64,000 bases of DNA from Gammaproteobacteria bacterium (GTDB lineage: Bacteria; Pseudomonadota; Gammaproteobacteria; Pseudomonadales; Pseudohongiellaceae): NCBI GenBank assembly GCA_002706685.1, contig PALV01000023.1, positions 1 to 64,000 of the forward strand. Reading direction: 5' to 3'. Shown here piece after piece: positions 36,701 through 45,400 of this stretch (the first letter of the stretch is position 1; each line of letters begins with the position of its first letter). The notes below the pieces were generated by a model. The model was not told where the DNA came from and searched no databases. It saw nothing but the letters and a program-made list of their open reading frames with translations. A program made the position numbers and the translations under genes.

Positions 36701-36791
36701 AAAGACCGGCATGATTGCCGGTGTCGCTGCCGAATCACAGGATGTGCTGGGACGTGTGGTGTATGCGCGGGTAGCGTTCAGCTTTGAGTAG
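33765..36791 (+). CDS. TonB-dependent outer-membrane receptor
   Basis: The 1008-residue protein has a signal peptide ending GHAQ (about 37), a TonB-box/plug start MEEIIVTGSFIRRSEG, plug motifs (LRGLGPRATLTLIDSKR; RIEVVTDGAAALYGTDAVAGVVNLI) and a 22-strand barrel. Extracellular loops contain paired cysteines (DPSCGYQTEP...GGRCFFSFGD; LNCDVINDVDSCFNPFG), and the terminal strand VVYARVAFSFE ends in aromatic Phe. The type is that of the large iron- or glycan-linked receptors. GAGG lies eight bases before the ATG at 33765. A strong terminator follows. The ligand is unknown. Confidence 0.92.
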   Translation: MLSHLPNQLPCFKRKTGLLCTAISMTLVTLSTQGHAQSDSPEMEEIIVTGSFIRRSEGLNAASPVTQLNAEDLEAQGTVNMAQVVQNLTFNNGTAVTNSIQGVTSTTSNFNLRGLGPRATLTLIDSKRIATDNVQSMLPASALQRIEVVTDGAAALYGTDAVAGVVNLIPYTSYDGVKLEYFEEGDSRGDYSKSEISFLGGRSLGPVDLVVAGSYVDASTLEWAERPDYVRSGLTHNGGSNPGNFLVPNRDANGNLTGTAGSRVDPSCGYQTEPDQVSPGNNPWGNPLGGRCFFSFGDTRDFQPEFDTASLYGNLNWDINSETSFRSQVIWNRQVTRNRNNTGNPGARTADIPVIRGELPGNTFRARSSTGADLFAEPLRDSSGAIVTDGYGRPLPRRDASGQVQLANNRFASIDNDPLGGVPFSEDVTINGSQWLPFGKSAANTLPTEMARYGDVQINHGDRRAFRFAAGLDFAVPYLEGWEGTTNYVYSHYDNVSNSTQQFSLGALAQGLNCDVINDVDSCFNPFGAIDPRFRTPQHVADAIFTQDQLDDRDSLQTFDLIVNGQVPLGEFELPGGPIAMAAGYQRRQETDKDGPTATSIRNDQLIGVQALPNSQSRFSNSWFAELAFPVLDNLELSAAVRDESFSTGQGAVVDKFGLVYVPTDWLSVRATRGEAFIVPTLAQLNSPESCGLSNVDDLFTQFQGFITSCRTGNPGLTSETSDSLSFGVDLTLLDNLTWSITWSETDFVDRIVSTTTQDIIRSDYRNFRAATGFNPTDANPYPTIAQLEAWVNDPRSDKRIIRNPGDITTPDRILQSDSNASSMLVRAWDTQLDYGFSLDDWNLTGWGDINVQLQATYMDTYTFQLADDLPRMEAVGKQNNDFGAVPTIPQIRANLRINWTMGGHSLNATTRYIDEVIFDANEFSFQRFFPGAEWGGPTDKLRAWTQLDMFYSYRGLEAFGSDISLSVGARNLTDRMPQKTGMIAGVAAESQDVLGRVVYARVAFSFE

Positions 36792-36816
36792 GTGACTTAG
36801 CCGTCGCAGTAACGGC

Positions 36817-36850
36817 CCCGCTCTGCAGCAATGCAGGGCGGGTTTTCTTT
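36817..36850 (+). terminator. Rho-independent terminator after the TonB receptor
   Basis: CCCGCTCTGCA pairs with TGCAGGGCGGG over 11 base pairs (one G-U) around a GCAA tetraloop and is followed by TTTTCTTT. It lies 26 bases after the receptor stop. Confidence 0.9.
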
Positions 36851-36954
36851 GTAGGATGCCCCAGCGTTCTCTCCTGCCCTACAAATTGACGGTTTTTAGG
36901 TTATCCTACGGCAAGCCATCAATTCCAATAATAGAAAAAGCGCAGGAAAACCTC

Positions 36955-38268
36955 ATGAAATTACGCACACCCTCACCCGGCTTTAAACAACTGATCAGCG
37001 CTTTGTTTATTGCCACTCTGGCGCTGCCAGTGCACGCCGACTCCTGGCCTCAGGCAGAAGTTGGCGCCGAAGCGGCAGGCTTTACGACCGAAGGCGTTGA
37101 GCGTCTCGATGCCGCCATGCGCGAAATTGTCGCCAATCAGGACGTAGCTGGCATGGTCTGGATGCTGGGCAAGGACGGCCAGATAGCCACTTACGAAGCC
37201 GCTGGCCTGGCCAGTGTCGACGATCAGACTCCCATGAGCAAAGACTCCTTGTTCCGTATCTACTCCATGAGCAAGCCCGTCACCGGCGTCGCCATGATGA
37301 TGCTCTGGGAGCAGGGCCTGTGGGACTTTGATGACCCGATCAGCAAGCACGTTCCCGAATTCGCCAATCTGAAGGTGCTGGCCAGTTACGACAACAATGG
37401 CAATGTTGAACTGGAGGACCTGGAGCGTCAGCCCACCATGCGTGAGCTGATGAGCAACACCGCCGGTTTCGCCTATGGCCTGTTCGGCAACGACCCGGCA
37501 AACCAGGCTTTTCGCGAGCAGGAAGTGCTGGCGTCCAGCGACCTCAACGAATTGATCCAGAAGGTCGCAGCAATCCCGTTGATGGCGCAGCCCGGCGAGC
37601 AGTGGTACTACTCGATTGGCATGGACATCCAGGGATACATCGTTGAGCAGCTGACCGGCATGAGTTTTGGTGAGTACCTGCGGCAGCACCTGTTTGAGCC
37701 GCTGGACATGATGGATACACGTTTCTATGTGCTGCCTGAAGATGTCGATCGTTTTGCACAGGTTCACTACTGGGATGCCGAGCGCAATACACTGACCCAG
37801 CAGGCCGAGCGCCCAGATCGACCGAGTTACCTGGATGCCGACAGACTGGAGTCAGGTGGCGGCGGCCTGGTGTCATCAACTCATGACTACGCGCGATTTA
37901 TCCAGATGCTGGTCAATAACGGCGAGCTCGACGGTGTGCGTATCCTGAAGCCGGAATCTGTTCGTATCATGAGCACCAACAGTCTGACCGGTGATGAAGA
38001 TATGCGTTATGGTATTGGTGGCCCCGGCCAGCCAGGCCAGGGCTGGGGTGTTGATCTGGCGGTACTGTTTGACCCACAGGCAGCCGGTTCACCACAAGGG
38101 CCAGGCACCTACTATTGGGCCGGCGCCGCCGGCACATCGTTCTGGATTGATCCGGTCAATGACATCTTCTGGCTGTCCATGATCCAGGCTCAGGGCCCAC
38201 GTCGGCCCGGCGCAGCCAATATGGGTGATGTGGCACGGGATATTATCTACGAAAGTCTGCAGGACTGA
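36955..38268 (+). CDS. Exported serine hydrolase, class C beta-lactamase family
   Basis: The 437-residue protein has a signal peptide (about 1-27) and the serine beta-lactamase-like fold. The SxxK motif is in LFRIYSMSKPVTGVAM, the Tyr motif in the WYYSIGMD region, and a C-terminal segment WAGAAGTSFWIDP stands in for the KTG/HxG strand. LMSNTAGFAYGLFG matches the LLSHTSG box of EstB/CubicO-type esterases. It is more likely an esterase or peptidase than a drug-hydrolysing enzyme. AGGAAAA lies seven bases before the ATG at 36955. Its end meets the convergent DUF2256 gene. Confidence 0.85.
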   Translation: MKLRTPSPGFKQLISALFIATLALPVHADSWPQAEVGAEAAGFTTEGVERLDAAMREIVANQDVAGMVWMLGKDGQIATYEAAGLASVDDQTPMSKDSLFRIYSMSKPVTGVAMMMLWEQGLWDFDDPISKHVPEFANLKVLASYDNNGNVELEDLERQPTMRELMSNTAGFAYGLFGNDPANQAFREQEVLASSDLNELIQKVAAIPLMAQPGEQWYYSIGMDIQGYIVEQLTGMSFGEYLRQHLFEPLDMMDTRFYVLPEDVDRFAQVHYWDAERNTLTQQAERPDRPSYLDADRLESGGGGLVSSTHDYARFIQMLVNNGELDGVRILKPESVRIMSTNSLTGDEDMRYGIGGPGQPGQGWGVDLAVLFDPQAAGSPQGPGTYYWAGAAGTSFWIDPVNDIFWLSMIQAQGPRRPGAANMGDVARDIIYESLQD

Positions 38269-38277
38269 TGGCAAGCC

Positions 38278-38454
38278 CTAAGGGCCAGCAGTTTTGTTTC
38301 TGCTGGCCCGACACTTGTCCGAGCAATACAGTACCTGATCCCAGTTCTTTGCCCAGGCTTTGCGCCAGCTCATCTCCCGCCCACAGACCTTGCAGGGTTT
38401 GCTGGGCAGATGTTGTTTGTTGCCCTTGAAGGATTGTGTCTGACGACCGGCCAC
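38278..38454 (-). CDS. DUF2256 zinc-ribbon-like small protein
   Basis: The 58-residue protein starts at GTG three bases after the SDR stop codon in the same frame. It contains QHLPSKPCKVCGREMSWRKAWAKNWDQVLYCSDKCRASR. The CxxC...CSDKC four-cysteine pattern and WRKxWxxxWDxVxYCS are the hallmark of DUF2256, whose function is unknown. GGCGGG in the SDR end may act as its ribosome site. It appears cotranscribed with the SDR. Confidence 0.8.
   Translation of the reverse strand: MAGRQTQSFKGNKQHLPSKPCKVCGREMSWRKAWAKNWDQVLYCSDKCRASRNKTAGP
38282..38309. terminator. Hairpin between convergent genes
   Basis: GGGCCAGCAG pairs exactly with CTGCTGGCCC around an 8-base loop. It lies 14 bases after the serine hydrolase stop and inside the last codons of the DUF2256 gene. 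No T-tract follows on either strand, so termination activity is uncertain. Confidence 0.4.
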
Positions 38455-38457
38455 AGA

Positions 38458-39216
38458 CTATTTCCCGCCCGCCAGCTCAATAAAAGTACCCGTTGTATAC
38501 GAAGCCTCATCAGACAATAACCACATGATTGCATGAGCCACTTCAATTGGATGGCCGCCGCGTTGCATAGGGAGCGATTTGCTGATGCGATCAACGCGAC
38601 CTGGCTCTCCGCCATCGGCGTGCATATCTGTATAGATGAACGCAGGACGCACCGCATTGACGCGAATACCTTCGCCAGCCACCTCACGCGACAATCCAAT
38701 TGTCAGCGTATCAACGGCGCCTTTGGAGGCAGCATAGTCAACATATTCACCAGCCGAACCAAGTCGGGAGGCTGCGGATGAAACATTGACGATCGCACCG
38801 CCCTGCCCGCCATGCCGCGTTGACATGCGTTTTACCGCTTCACGGGAACAAAGAAAGCTCCCAATAACATTGGTAGCCAGTATCCGGCTTAGCCTCGCAG
38901 CGTCAATGTCCTCGACACGCATCTGTTTTTCCAAAATCCCGGCATTATTGACCAGCGCAGTGACCGGCCCAATAGCATTGTCAACATGCGCAAAAAGGTT
39001 AATGACATCTGACTCGCTGGACACATCTGCCGCTACTGCAATCGCGCGTCCACCACCACGCTCAATCTCAAAGACCAGGGACTGCGCAGCTGATTGGTTC
39101 CTGTGATAGTTAACACAGACAGCGTAACCACGTTCGGCGGCAATGCGAGCAGTCGCCGCACCGATACCGCGGCTCGCACCGGTGACAATTAAAACGCCTG
39201 GTTTTCTGTTAGCCAT
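38458..39216 (-). CDS. Short-chain dehydrogenase/reductase (SDR)
   Basis: The 252-residue enzyme has the classical SDR pattern: VTGASRGIGAATARIAAERG (about 10-29), ALVNNAGIL, IVNVSSAAS with catalytic Ser, and VDYAASKGAVDTLTIGLSREVAGEGIRVNAVRP with YxxxK. The cofactor loop CVNYHRNQSAA suggests NADP preference. Substrate is unknown. I start at ATG 39216 because the longer frame adds only low-complexity residues from the intergenic region. DUF2256 follows in the same frame. Confidence 0.9.
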   Translation of the reverse strand: MANRKPGVLIVTGASRGIGAATARIAAERGYAVCVNYHRNQSAAQSLVFEIERGGGRAIAVAADVSSESDVINLFAHVDNAIGPVTALVNNAGILEKQMRVEDIDAARLSRILATNVIGSFLCSREAVKRMSTRHGGQGGAIVNVSSAASRLGSAGEYVDYAASKGAVDTLTIGLSREVAGEGIRVNAVRPAFIYTDMHADGGEPGRVDRISKSLPMQRGGHPIEVAHAIMWLLSDEASYTTGTFIELAGGK

Positions 39217-39416
39217 GTTAGAAACTCGCTCCGTTCTTATTGTTCTACTATCGGTATATTTATAAATATTTTCAATATCTTGATTGTAAACATCGCCACC
39301 AAAACAGCTTGGACGCTTTATGATCAAAGGCCCGAATCTATCTGAACCATATGATTGGAGCACGGCATGTGTATGCTGGTACCATGGGCCGACACTCACT
39401 TTTACAGGACCGTGGC

Positions 39417-39947
39417 ATGGCCTCCCGAGTACCCAAGCCTGCCTTCACAATCCGCGATGCAGTCACCGCGGACCTGCCAGTGCTGGTGAATTTTCTGACC
39501 AGGCTAGCACTGCATGTGAACGGCGGATTGGCGATGCAGCTCAAGAAGTCAGAGTACCAGCGTCTTTACGAGGTACTCGAGAACGCGCTGGAGTCTCCGG
39601 ATAAACGCATTGTGGTGGCGGATCTGCCCGGTGTCGGCCTGATTGGCATGGGTGATGTCACCGTCTGGTCCAGTCAGAGCATCTGGGAGCAGGCCACGGT
39701 GGCGGAGTATCGCTCAGCAATAATTGACGATATCTGGGTGGAGCCCGATTATCGCAAAGCCGGTATCTTCAAGGCTCTGCTAAAGCGCCTGGTTGAGTTT
39801 GCAGATGAACGTGGCGCCTACGACCTCGTGCTTGAGTACTCCTCATCAAACAAAGAAGCTAAACAGGCATGGACGCGTCTTGGCTTCGTCACAACCGGCA
39901 TTCGCGCTGCCGCCTTCACACAAAATGTGAAGGAAGCGCTGAAGTGA
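39417..39947 (+). CDS. GNAT-family N-acetyltransferase
   Basis: The 176-residue protein shows FTIRDAVTADLPVLVNFLTRLA (N-terminal strand and helix), IIDDIWVEPDYRKAGIFKALLKRLVEFADERGAYDLVLEYSSSNKEAKQAWTRLGF (acetyl-CoA motif A and B). The pyrophosphate loop reads YRKAGIF rather than the usual RxxGxG/A, so cofactor binding may be weakened. AGGA lies near the ATG at 39417. The substrate is unknown. The HDAC-family gene follows 65 bases later on the same strand. Confidence 0.82.
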   Translation: MASRVPKPAFTIRDAVTADLPVLVNFLTRLALHVNGGLAMQLKKSEYQRLYEVLENALESPDKRIVVADLPGVGLIGMGDVTVWSSQSIWEQATVAEYRSAIIDDIWVEPDYRKAGIFKALLKRLVEFADERGAYDLVLEYSSSNKEAKQAWTRLGFVTTGIRAAAFTQNVKEALK

Positions 39948-40012
39948 GACGAGTGACACCACTTGAAAACAGCCGAACATGCTGACACAACAGGAAAAGG
40001 GGAAATCAGCTG

Positions 40013-41125
40013 ATGACTACACGCACAGTCAATGTGTTTTACGATGAGGTCATGCTTGGCCACAACCCTGAGGTTGACGTGCCCTACGTCCCCAGCCGCG
40101 TGGAAAAACGCGTCAGACACATCCTCAGCGAGCTGGACTTCAAGTGGAGTTATCCTGAACACCCAGGCCGCATTTCTGCCGTCAAATCCTACCTGGATGA
40201 AAACCCCATTCCTGGCGTGCAATACCGCACCGGACCAAAGGCGAGCTACAAACAACTGGCGCGCGTTCACACCAGTGCCTATCTGGATTATCTGTTCTCT
40301 CTGACCGGCAAACGTGCCTGGCTGGACTCGGACACAACCGCCGTATCGCCGGACAGCATTGAGGCAGCCGTCATGGCCGCAGGCCTGGCTATCGCCGCCG
40401 TAGAATCGGTGGTTAAAGGCAAGTCTGACAGTGCATTTGCACTGGTCAGGCCACCGGGCCATCACGCAGAGCCGGTGCGCGCGCGTGGATTCTGCCTGAT
40501 CAATAATGTTGCCGTGGCAGCCGCGCATGCGCACGCCAAGTTAGGTTGCGAACGTATTCTGATCATTGACTGGGATGCGCACCATGGCAATGGCACGCAG
40601 GACATATTCTGGGCAGATCCCAGCGTGCTGTTTTTCGACACGCACTGCGCGGCGCCGTTTTACCCTGGTTCCGGTCACCTTGAGGAAGTCGGGGCCGGTG
40701 TCGGTGAGGGTTACACCATCAATGTGCCCTTGCCCGAGTCTGCTGGTGATGTGGCGTTTGAGAAGGCATTTCGGGAGATACTGGTTCCGGCTGCTGATCA
40801 CTTCAAGCCAGATCTTGTTCTGGTTTCCGCAGGCTTCGACCCGCACCGCAATGACATGGCATTGAACCTTACTTACGACGGCTTTAAGGTAATCACCAGC
40901 ATCGTACAGGGCATTGCCGACAAACACTGCGACGGCAAACTTGCACTGGTGCTGGAGGGCGGTTACAACCTGACGTCCCTGTCACAGGGTGTTCATGCGG
41001 TGCTTGACGTGCTGGCAGGTGGTGAGGTGCCAGAAGTGAACGCGACCGGTGTCAAGGAAGTTGAGCACGCAGCCGCGTTCCATTTGTCGGCATTTACAGA
41101 AGAGGCGCATGAAGAAGAAACGTAA
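40013..41125 (+). CDS. Histone deacetylase-family amidohydrolase
   Basis: The 370-residue zinc enzyme shows ALVRPPGHHAEPVRARGFCLINNVAVAA (tandem His), ILIIDWDAHHGNGTQDIFW (Asp-x-His metal ligands plus paired His), FDTHCAAPFYPGSG and LVLVSAGFDPHRNDM (second Asp ligand). Bacterial members (AcuC, acetylpolyamine amidohydrolases) deacetylate proteins or polyamines. The neighbouring GNAT gene suggests an acetylation/deacetylation pair; that is inference. AAAAGGGGAAATCAGCTG precedes the ATG, giving a good ribosome site. Confidence 0.9.
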   Translation: MTTRTVNVFYDEVMLGHNPEVDVPYVPSRVEKRVRHILSELDFKWSYPEHPGRISAVKSYLDENPIPGVQYRTGPKASYKQLARVHTSAYLDYLFSLTGKRAWLDSDTTAVSPDSIEAAVMAAGLAIAAVESVVKGKSDSAFALVRPPGHHAEPVRARGFCLINNVAVAAAHAHAKLGCERILIIDWDAHHGNGTQDIFWADPSVLFFDTHCAAPFYPGSGHLEEVGAGVGEGYTINVPLPESAGDVAFEKAFREILVPAADHFKPDLVLVSAGFDPHRNDMALNLTYDGFKVITSIVQGIADKHCDGKLALVLEGGYNLTSLSQGVHAVLDVLAGGEVPEVNATGVKEVEHAAAFHLSAFTEEAHEEET

Positions 41126-41139
41126 AGCAGGATAAAGCT

Positions 41140-42219
41140 CTAAGAAGGATCAGCACACACGCGGTTGCGGCCTTCGTCCTTGGCTCGATAGAGGTTCTTG
41201 TCGGCTCTGGCTATAAGAGTTTCAGGGTTATCTTCGCCAGCGTATTCGGCTACACCCAGGCTGATTGTGATGCTTAATGACAGACCATCAATTTCAAAAG
41301 GCCTGGCACTGACAGCACGTCGGATACGCTCGGCAGCAAGAAGTGCCTGTTCTGCATTTATTTCAGGCATCAGTACCAGAAATTCCTCCCCGCCCCAGCG
41401 CACAGCGCGATCTTCGTCGCGAATGGTTTCACTGATCCGGATTGCAAGCAGGCGCAATACCGCATCACCAACATTATGACCGTGATCGTCATTGACGCGC
41501 TTAAAGCGGTCCAGGTCGGCCATGACAACAGAAAATGTCTTGTTGTATCGCCGTGCCCGGGCAATTTCGCTGTGTAATTGTGGCTCGACAAAGCGTCGAT
41601 TGTTCATCCCGGTCAATGGGTCGGTTGCAGCCGACTTGCGCAACTCGACTTGCTGTTCAAACAGGGCGGTTCTAGTGCGGAACAGCAGTTCTGAGATGAT
41701 CAACGCGATGATCAGTGAGGTGACTACGTTATAAAGGACATAGCTGCTGTCGCGAAACGACTGATTCAGCCACCCCATCAACAGCAAAGTGGCAACAAAA
41801 GGTACGCCAAAAATCAGCAGCAACTCGCGGGCCCCACGCAGGCAGGCAGGCGCGGCAGCAAAGATAATGATGATCAGTCCATTCACCATCAGGGTGACAT
41901 TACCATCAGGTGCGAAATAGTTGCTGATGAAAAGTCCAAACATCATCAGCATCACGTTCACAACCAGCAGGCGCAACATTAACGGCGCGCCCTGCCCATC
42001 CTGTCGCCTGAATACACATAACAGTCCGAACAGCGCCGTTATCACGGCCAGAGCACGCCAGGCCGCATTGCTCCACCACAAGGAGGGAATGCGATCGGTC
42101 CACATCAGGTCCAAAACCTGATAAATCGGCAATAGAAGAACAGCCAGCAGCGAGTAGGCCAATAGCATCTTGCGGGCAAACTCACGGTGTTGCTGATCAA
42201 TCTCCGGGTCATTCAGCAT
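41140..42219 (-). CDS. Membrane diguanylate cyclase (GGDEF)
   Basis: This 359-residue protein has about six membrane helices in residues 17-180 and a C-terminal GGDEF domain. The active-site GGEEF is at 276-280 and an RDED (RxxD) inhibitory site lies five residues upstream. DPLTGMNNRRFVEPQLHSEIARARRYNKTFSVVMADLDRFKRVNDDHGHNVGDAVL is the canonical domain start. It makes cyclic di-GMP; the sensor type resembles simple integral-membrane DGCs. It converges with the HDAC-family gene. Confidence 0.93.
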   Translation of the reverse strand: MLNDPEIDQQHREFARKMLLAYSLLAVLLLPIYQVLDLMWTDRIPSLWWSNAAWRALAVITALFGLLCVFRRQDGQGAPLMLRLLVVNVMLMMFGLFISNYFAPDGNVTLMVNGLIIIIFAAAPACLRGARELLLIFGVPFVATLLLMGWLNQSFRDSSYVLYNVVTSLIIALIISELLFRTRTALFEQQVELRKSAATDPLTGMNNRRFVEPQLHSEIARARRYNKTFSVVMADLDRFKRVNDDHGHNVGDAVLRLLAIRISETIRDEDRAVRWGGEEFLVLMPEINAEQALLAAERIRRAVSARPFEIDGLSLSITISLGVAEYAGEDNPETLIARADKNLYRAKDEGRNRVCADPS

Positions 42220-42507
42220 GCTGACCTGTGCTCCAGGCTCATAAACACTCTCAATATCTGCATCCGGCTGTGGTTGAACGACGCGTCTTGTTACTCCAGG
42301 TCGTCACATAAAACACTACCTTATAGAACACGTGATAAGGGATGTCCATAAGCACATGGAGCTGCGAAGTATAAGAGGCACAGTTGCGGCTGGTCACCAT
42401 CAAAACCAATAAGCCAGATAACACTCGACGAGTTAAGCAAAGACTTCAAACGAGTGGAAGTATGACCAGCCGTGCATCAGTCTTGGCTATAAATCCGAAC
42501 CAAACAC

Positions 42508-44832
42508 TCAGATTCGAGGCAGCAGTTCGCGGAGGCCCTGCAGCCGGAAGATTAATGCGGTGTCGTCTGTCATTGTGAACTCGACATCGAGTATCTGGTC
42601 ACCGAGCCTGATGATATCTGTGTAAAGACCAGTGCTTGTCTCGAACCGGCCGCTGCAACGTAGTTGTGTGGGGTTCGCGCCGGGCACAGGAGCAGACGCT
42701 CTGCTCGCCTGCAACTGAATTTCACCTTCGCCAACGGAGGTAATCACAAAAGTGACGTCTGTATTCTCAGCAAAACCGGGGTCAGGTTCACCCTGTGTCG
42801 TTACCCTGACACAGGTATACAGACGTTGTTCGCCATCGCCAATCGTGCCTATGCGCTGGTAAGGCAGCTGATAGTCCGGATGCGCCTGAACGCCATTCAG
42901 ACTGGAAAGCCATCGCCTGCGGCCATCCGGCACGTAGGATGACACGGTTTTGATGTCAGCACTGGATTGAATGGGGAGTGTGACTGTCACTTTCAATAAA
43001 GTCTGGAAACCTTTTCCGGCGCTGGTAGTTCGCTCCAAGCCAGGTCTGTTTTCGTATCGAGCGACCTTGTCATTTATTTGAATGAAAAATTCGTGTGTCC
43101 CCGGACGCTTAAAGTCTATTTGTTGCCACGCAGACTGCATGTTGCTGCCCAACTCTTCTGTCAGATAGTAGTCTGCAATGCCATCACCGTTTTTGTCGCT
43201 GCGGGGTTCCGGCAAATGCCAACGCACAAGAATGTCGTCACCCTCTGGATCGTCTGCAAAAACTTTCACATTGATGCTATAAGGGGTGTTCGCCTGTTCA
43301 ACAACTGCTTTGGCTTCCGGGATCCGGTTGTATTGCCGGAAAGCATCCACTTCAAATGAAGTAGCAAACAGGAGCTCAGGCTCGGAAAACACCGCACTGT
43401 CTTCGCGCAGGAAAACTGACCAGGTACCCGGAAAATCCTTGAAATAGCTGGCCAAACCCAGAGCCTTGAGTTGATAGCACCAATGGCAGCCCGGCGCAAA
43501 GGGCAAACTGGAATGCAGCATCCCGTCTGGACCTACAATATCAAGCCGCGCTTGCAAACCGTCAGTCGACAGAACCGGCGTCTTCATGACTAACCAGTAA
43601 TCGTCAGGAGTGTCATCGTTAATCACTGAAGCGGCGGTCAGACTGTCGGAATCTTGGAAACTTCCGAGTAACAGACTGGCAGCCTCCGATCCCAGGAATC
43701 GTCTGACTTTCGCTGGAGACGCGGCAGGCGGTTGTATGTAGCTGGAATCGAAAGCCTCATCGGGATGTCCATACAGCACCTGAACAGCACGTACATCGTC
43801 AGCCATAGGAAACGCCATTCTGTTGTAGGGGTTCGCGAACATGATGGAGTTCGGATTTTCAGAGTGCCCCAAACCCAGAACGTGGCCAAGTTCGTGAGTA
43901 AGAATCGACATCATTTCGTATGGATCGGAGGACCAGGTGCCGGCACTGTTAAGGGTCAAATCACCACCTGAAAACTCGAAATATCCACGACTTTCCAGAT
44001 AACCACCCAAATCTGGACCGGCCCTGCCGGCCCAGGTCTCACCCTCAGCATGTTTCCAGCTAACGATAACGTCTGTCTCGTCCGGAGCAGCAACTGAGGC
44101 CGGCGCGACATTAAATCCGATCCCACTGACTCTCTCCCAGCGCTGGGCCGCCTCCCGCAACATATCTAACATGGCTTCGTCATCAGAATACGCTGAATGC
44201 GCGCCTGCCGGGTTATAACGCAAGTTGACAGTATCAAGCCAACGCCCAAGGAAAGGCGATATGCTCAAGGCTGGAAGCTGATATTCCTGACGGACGTCCG
44301 CGACTGGTGGCTCAACGGTGGCGTGTGCGATTGACATAAACAACGCGAAAAAAGACACAATGACAGACACGACTAAGCTGTGATGTCTGATTTGACGTGG
44401 TGCCCAGGCAGTGCAGCAGCACACTTGCGCGTTCTTGCGCCCCGCCGCCCACATGCTCATGACTGCATGACCGCCTGCGGACCCGCTCATATCATCCGAA
44501 GAGAGTTGCACAAACTCGTTTCTGATAGGTTCTGTGGTGAGCTTTCTGATAATCCAGCCAAACAGCACGCTTATGGCAATGCCGAGTGCCACACTAAACC
44601 AGAGCACAATAGTGCCAAATTGCTCGCCCCCTTCAAAACCATCGCCCTCCGGCGTAACAGTGAGGTCCGGGAGCAAATAGACTTGTTGCGCCAGACCGGC
44701 AATCTGTAATTCCTCGCTACCAAACATGATCGATACCATCACGAATTGTAAAAGCGAGACCAGGGTCGCAAACCCGGCAAAAATAATAAAGATCCAGGCC
44801 AACACAGTCACATATGTCGATCTAGGTTGCAT
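42508..44832 (-). CDS. Matrixin-like zinc metalloprotease with an unusual N-terminal membrane fusion
   Basis: In the 774-residue frame, residues 1-115 form a two-TM membrane piece (helices about 10-36 and 73-95). Residues 152-172 (SLVVSVIVSFFALFMSIAHA) then look like a complete signal peptide. A matrixin/astacin-type peptidase domain follows, with H313-E-L-G-H317-V-L-G-L-G-H323 and the Met of NSIMF. The rest (about 370-774) is beta-rich, with PPC- and REJ-like segments and a Cys pair GCHWCY. The internal signal peptide suggests that two genes are joined, or that the protease is translated from an internal start near Met115-Met127 (44490-44454). It probably acts outside the cytoplasm. Confidence 0.8.
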   Translation of the reverse strand: MQPRSTYVTVLAWIFIIFAGFATLVSLLQFVMVSIMFGSEELQIAGLAQQVYLLPDLTVTPEGDGFEGGEQFGTIVLWFSVALGIAISVLFGWIIRKLTTEPIRNEFVQLSSDDMSGSAGGHAVMSMWAAGRKNAQVCCCTAWAPRQIRHHSLVVSVIVSFFALFMSIAHATVEPPVADVRQEYQLPALSISPFLGRWLDTVNLRYNPAGAHSAYSDDEAMLDMLREAAQRWERVSGIGFNVAPASVAAPDETDVIVSWKHAEGETWAGRAGPDLGGYLESRGYFEFSGGDLTLNSAGTWSSDPYEMMSILTHELGHVLGLGHSENPNSIMFANPYNRMAFPMADDVRAVQVLYGHPDEAFDSSYIQPPAASPAKVRRFLGSEAASLLLGSFQDSDSLTAASVINDDTPDDYWLVMKTPVLSTDGLQARLDIVGPDGMLHSSLPFAPGCHWCYQLKALGLASYFKDFPGTWSVFLREDSAVFSEPELLFATSFEVDAFRQYNRIPEAKAVVEQANTPYSINVKVFADDPEGDDILVRWHLPEPRSDKNGDGIADYYLTEELGSNMQSAWQQIDFKRPGTHEFFIQINDKVARYENRPGLERTTSAGKGFQTLLKVTVTLPIQSSADIKTVSSYVPDGRRRWLSSLNGVQAHPDYQLPYQRIGTIGDGEQRLYTCVRVTTQGEPDPGFAENTDVTFVITSVGEGEIQLQASRASAPVPGANPTQLRCSGRFETSTGLYTDIIRLGDQILDVEFTMTDDTALIFRLQGLRELLPRI

Positions 44833-45011
44833 AGAGAGATTCTCGGCTACGAGCCATGGCCCGGGATAAAGATAGTCCGCAATAAGAGCAGACTATCGAG
44901 CTCCGTACAACTAGCCGATAGGCTAATAGTTGAGGCGATCTGGTTGACAGGCACAACTAACTCGGCGCCGGGCGGGCAAGCAGAGATATTTGTGCTGATC
45001 AGCCGTGCCTT

Positions 45012-45335
45012 TCAGTTTCTCGACCGAAGCGCAGCCTCATACGCCAGGGCCGCCCAGTGCCGCATTTCTGATGGATCTTCCAGAGCCTCTTCGGGTGCCT
45101 GATAGTAGGACATGCCGACCATCTTCTGTCCTTTCTGATACATAAACTGCGTCAAGCAACGGTCATTGAACTGCCTTACCGAGACAGCGTCTACTTTCAG
45201 ATAGAGCATGTCGTCAGCGACCAGACCGATCATCAGATCATTGTGATAGATGCCGTGACCACCGAACATTTTCCTTGCGCGTATGTCGCCAAACTCGGCA
45301 AACATCTCTTTCAGAAACTCGATGTAGTCGCTCAT
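45012..45335 (-). CDS. TfoX N-terminal-domain protein
   Basis: The 107-residue protein matches the TfoX/Sxy N-terminal domain: MSDYIEFLKEMFAEFGDIRARKMFGGHGIYHNDLMIGLVADDMLYLKVD, then FMYQKGQKMVGMSYYQAPEEALED. The C-terminal helical domain that completes TfoX in competence regulators is absent, as in many stand-alone forms. Its biochemical role is unknown. Confidence 0.88.
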   Translation of the reverse strand: MSDYIEFLKEMFAEFGDIRARKMFGGHGIYHNDLMIGLVADDMLYLKVDAVSVRQFNDRCLTQFMYQKGQKMVGMSYYQAPEEALEDPSEMRHWAALAYEAALRSRN

Positions 45336-45400
45336 GATGCATCCGAATTATGGGTCTGTTGATGTCTCTGCAGAATAACACGTAACATCAACCTCACCCG

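Noticed and set aside
36973..37767. 264-residue antisense ORF opposite the serine hydrolase
   Set aside because: It arises from codon bias of the real gene and has no ribosome site or domain.
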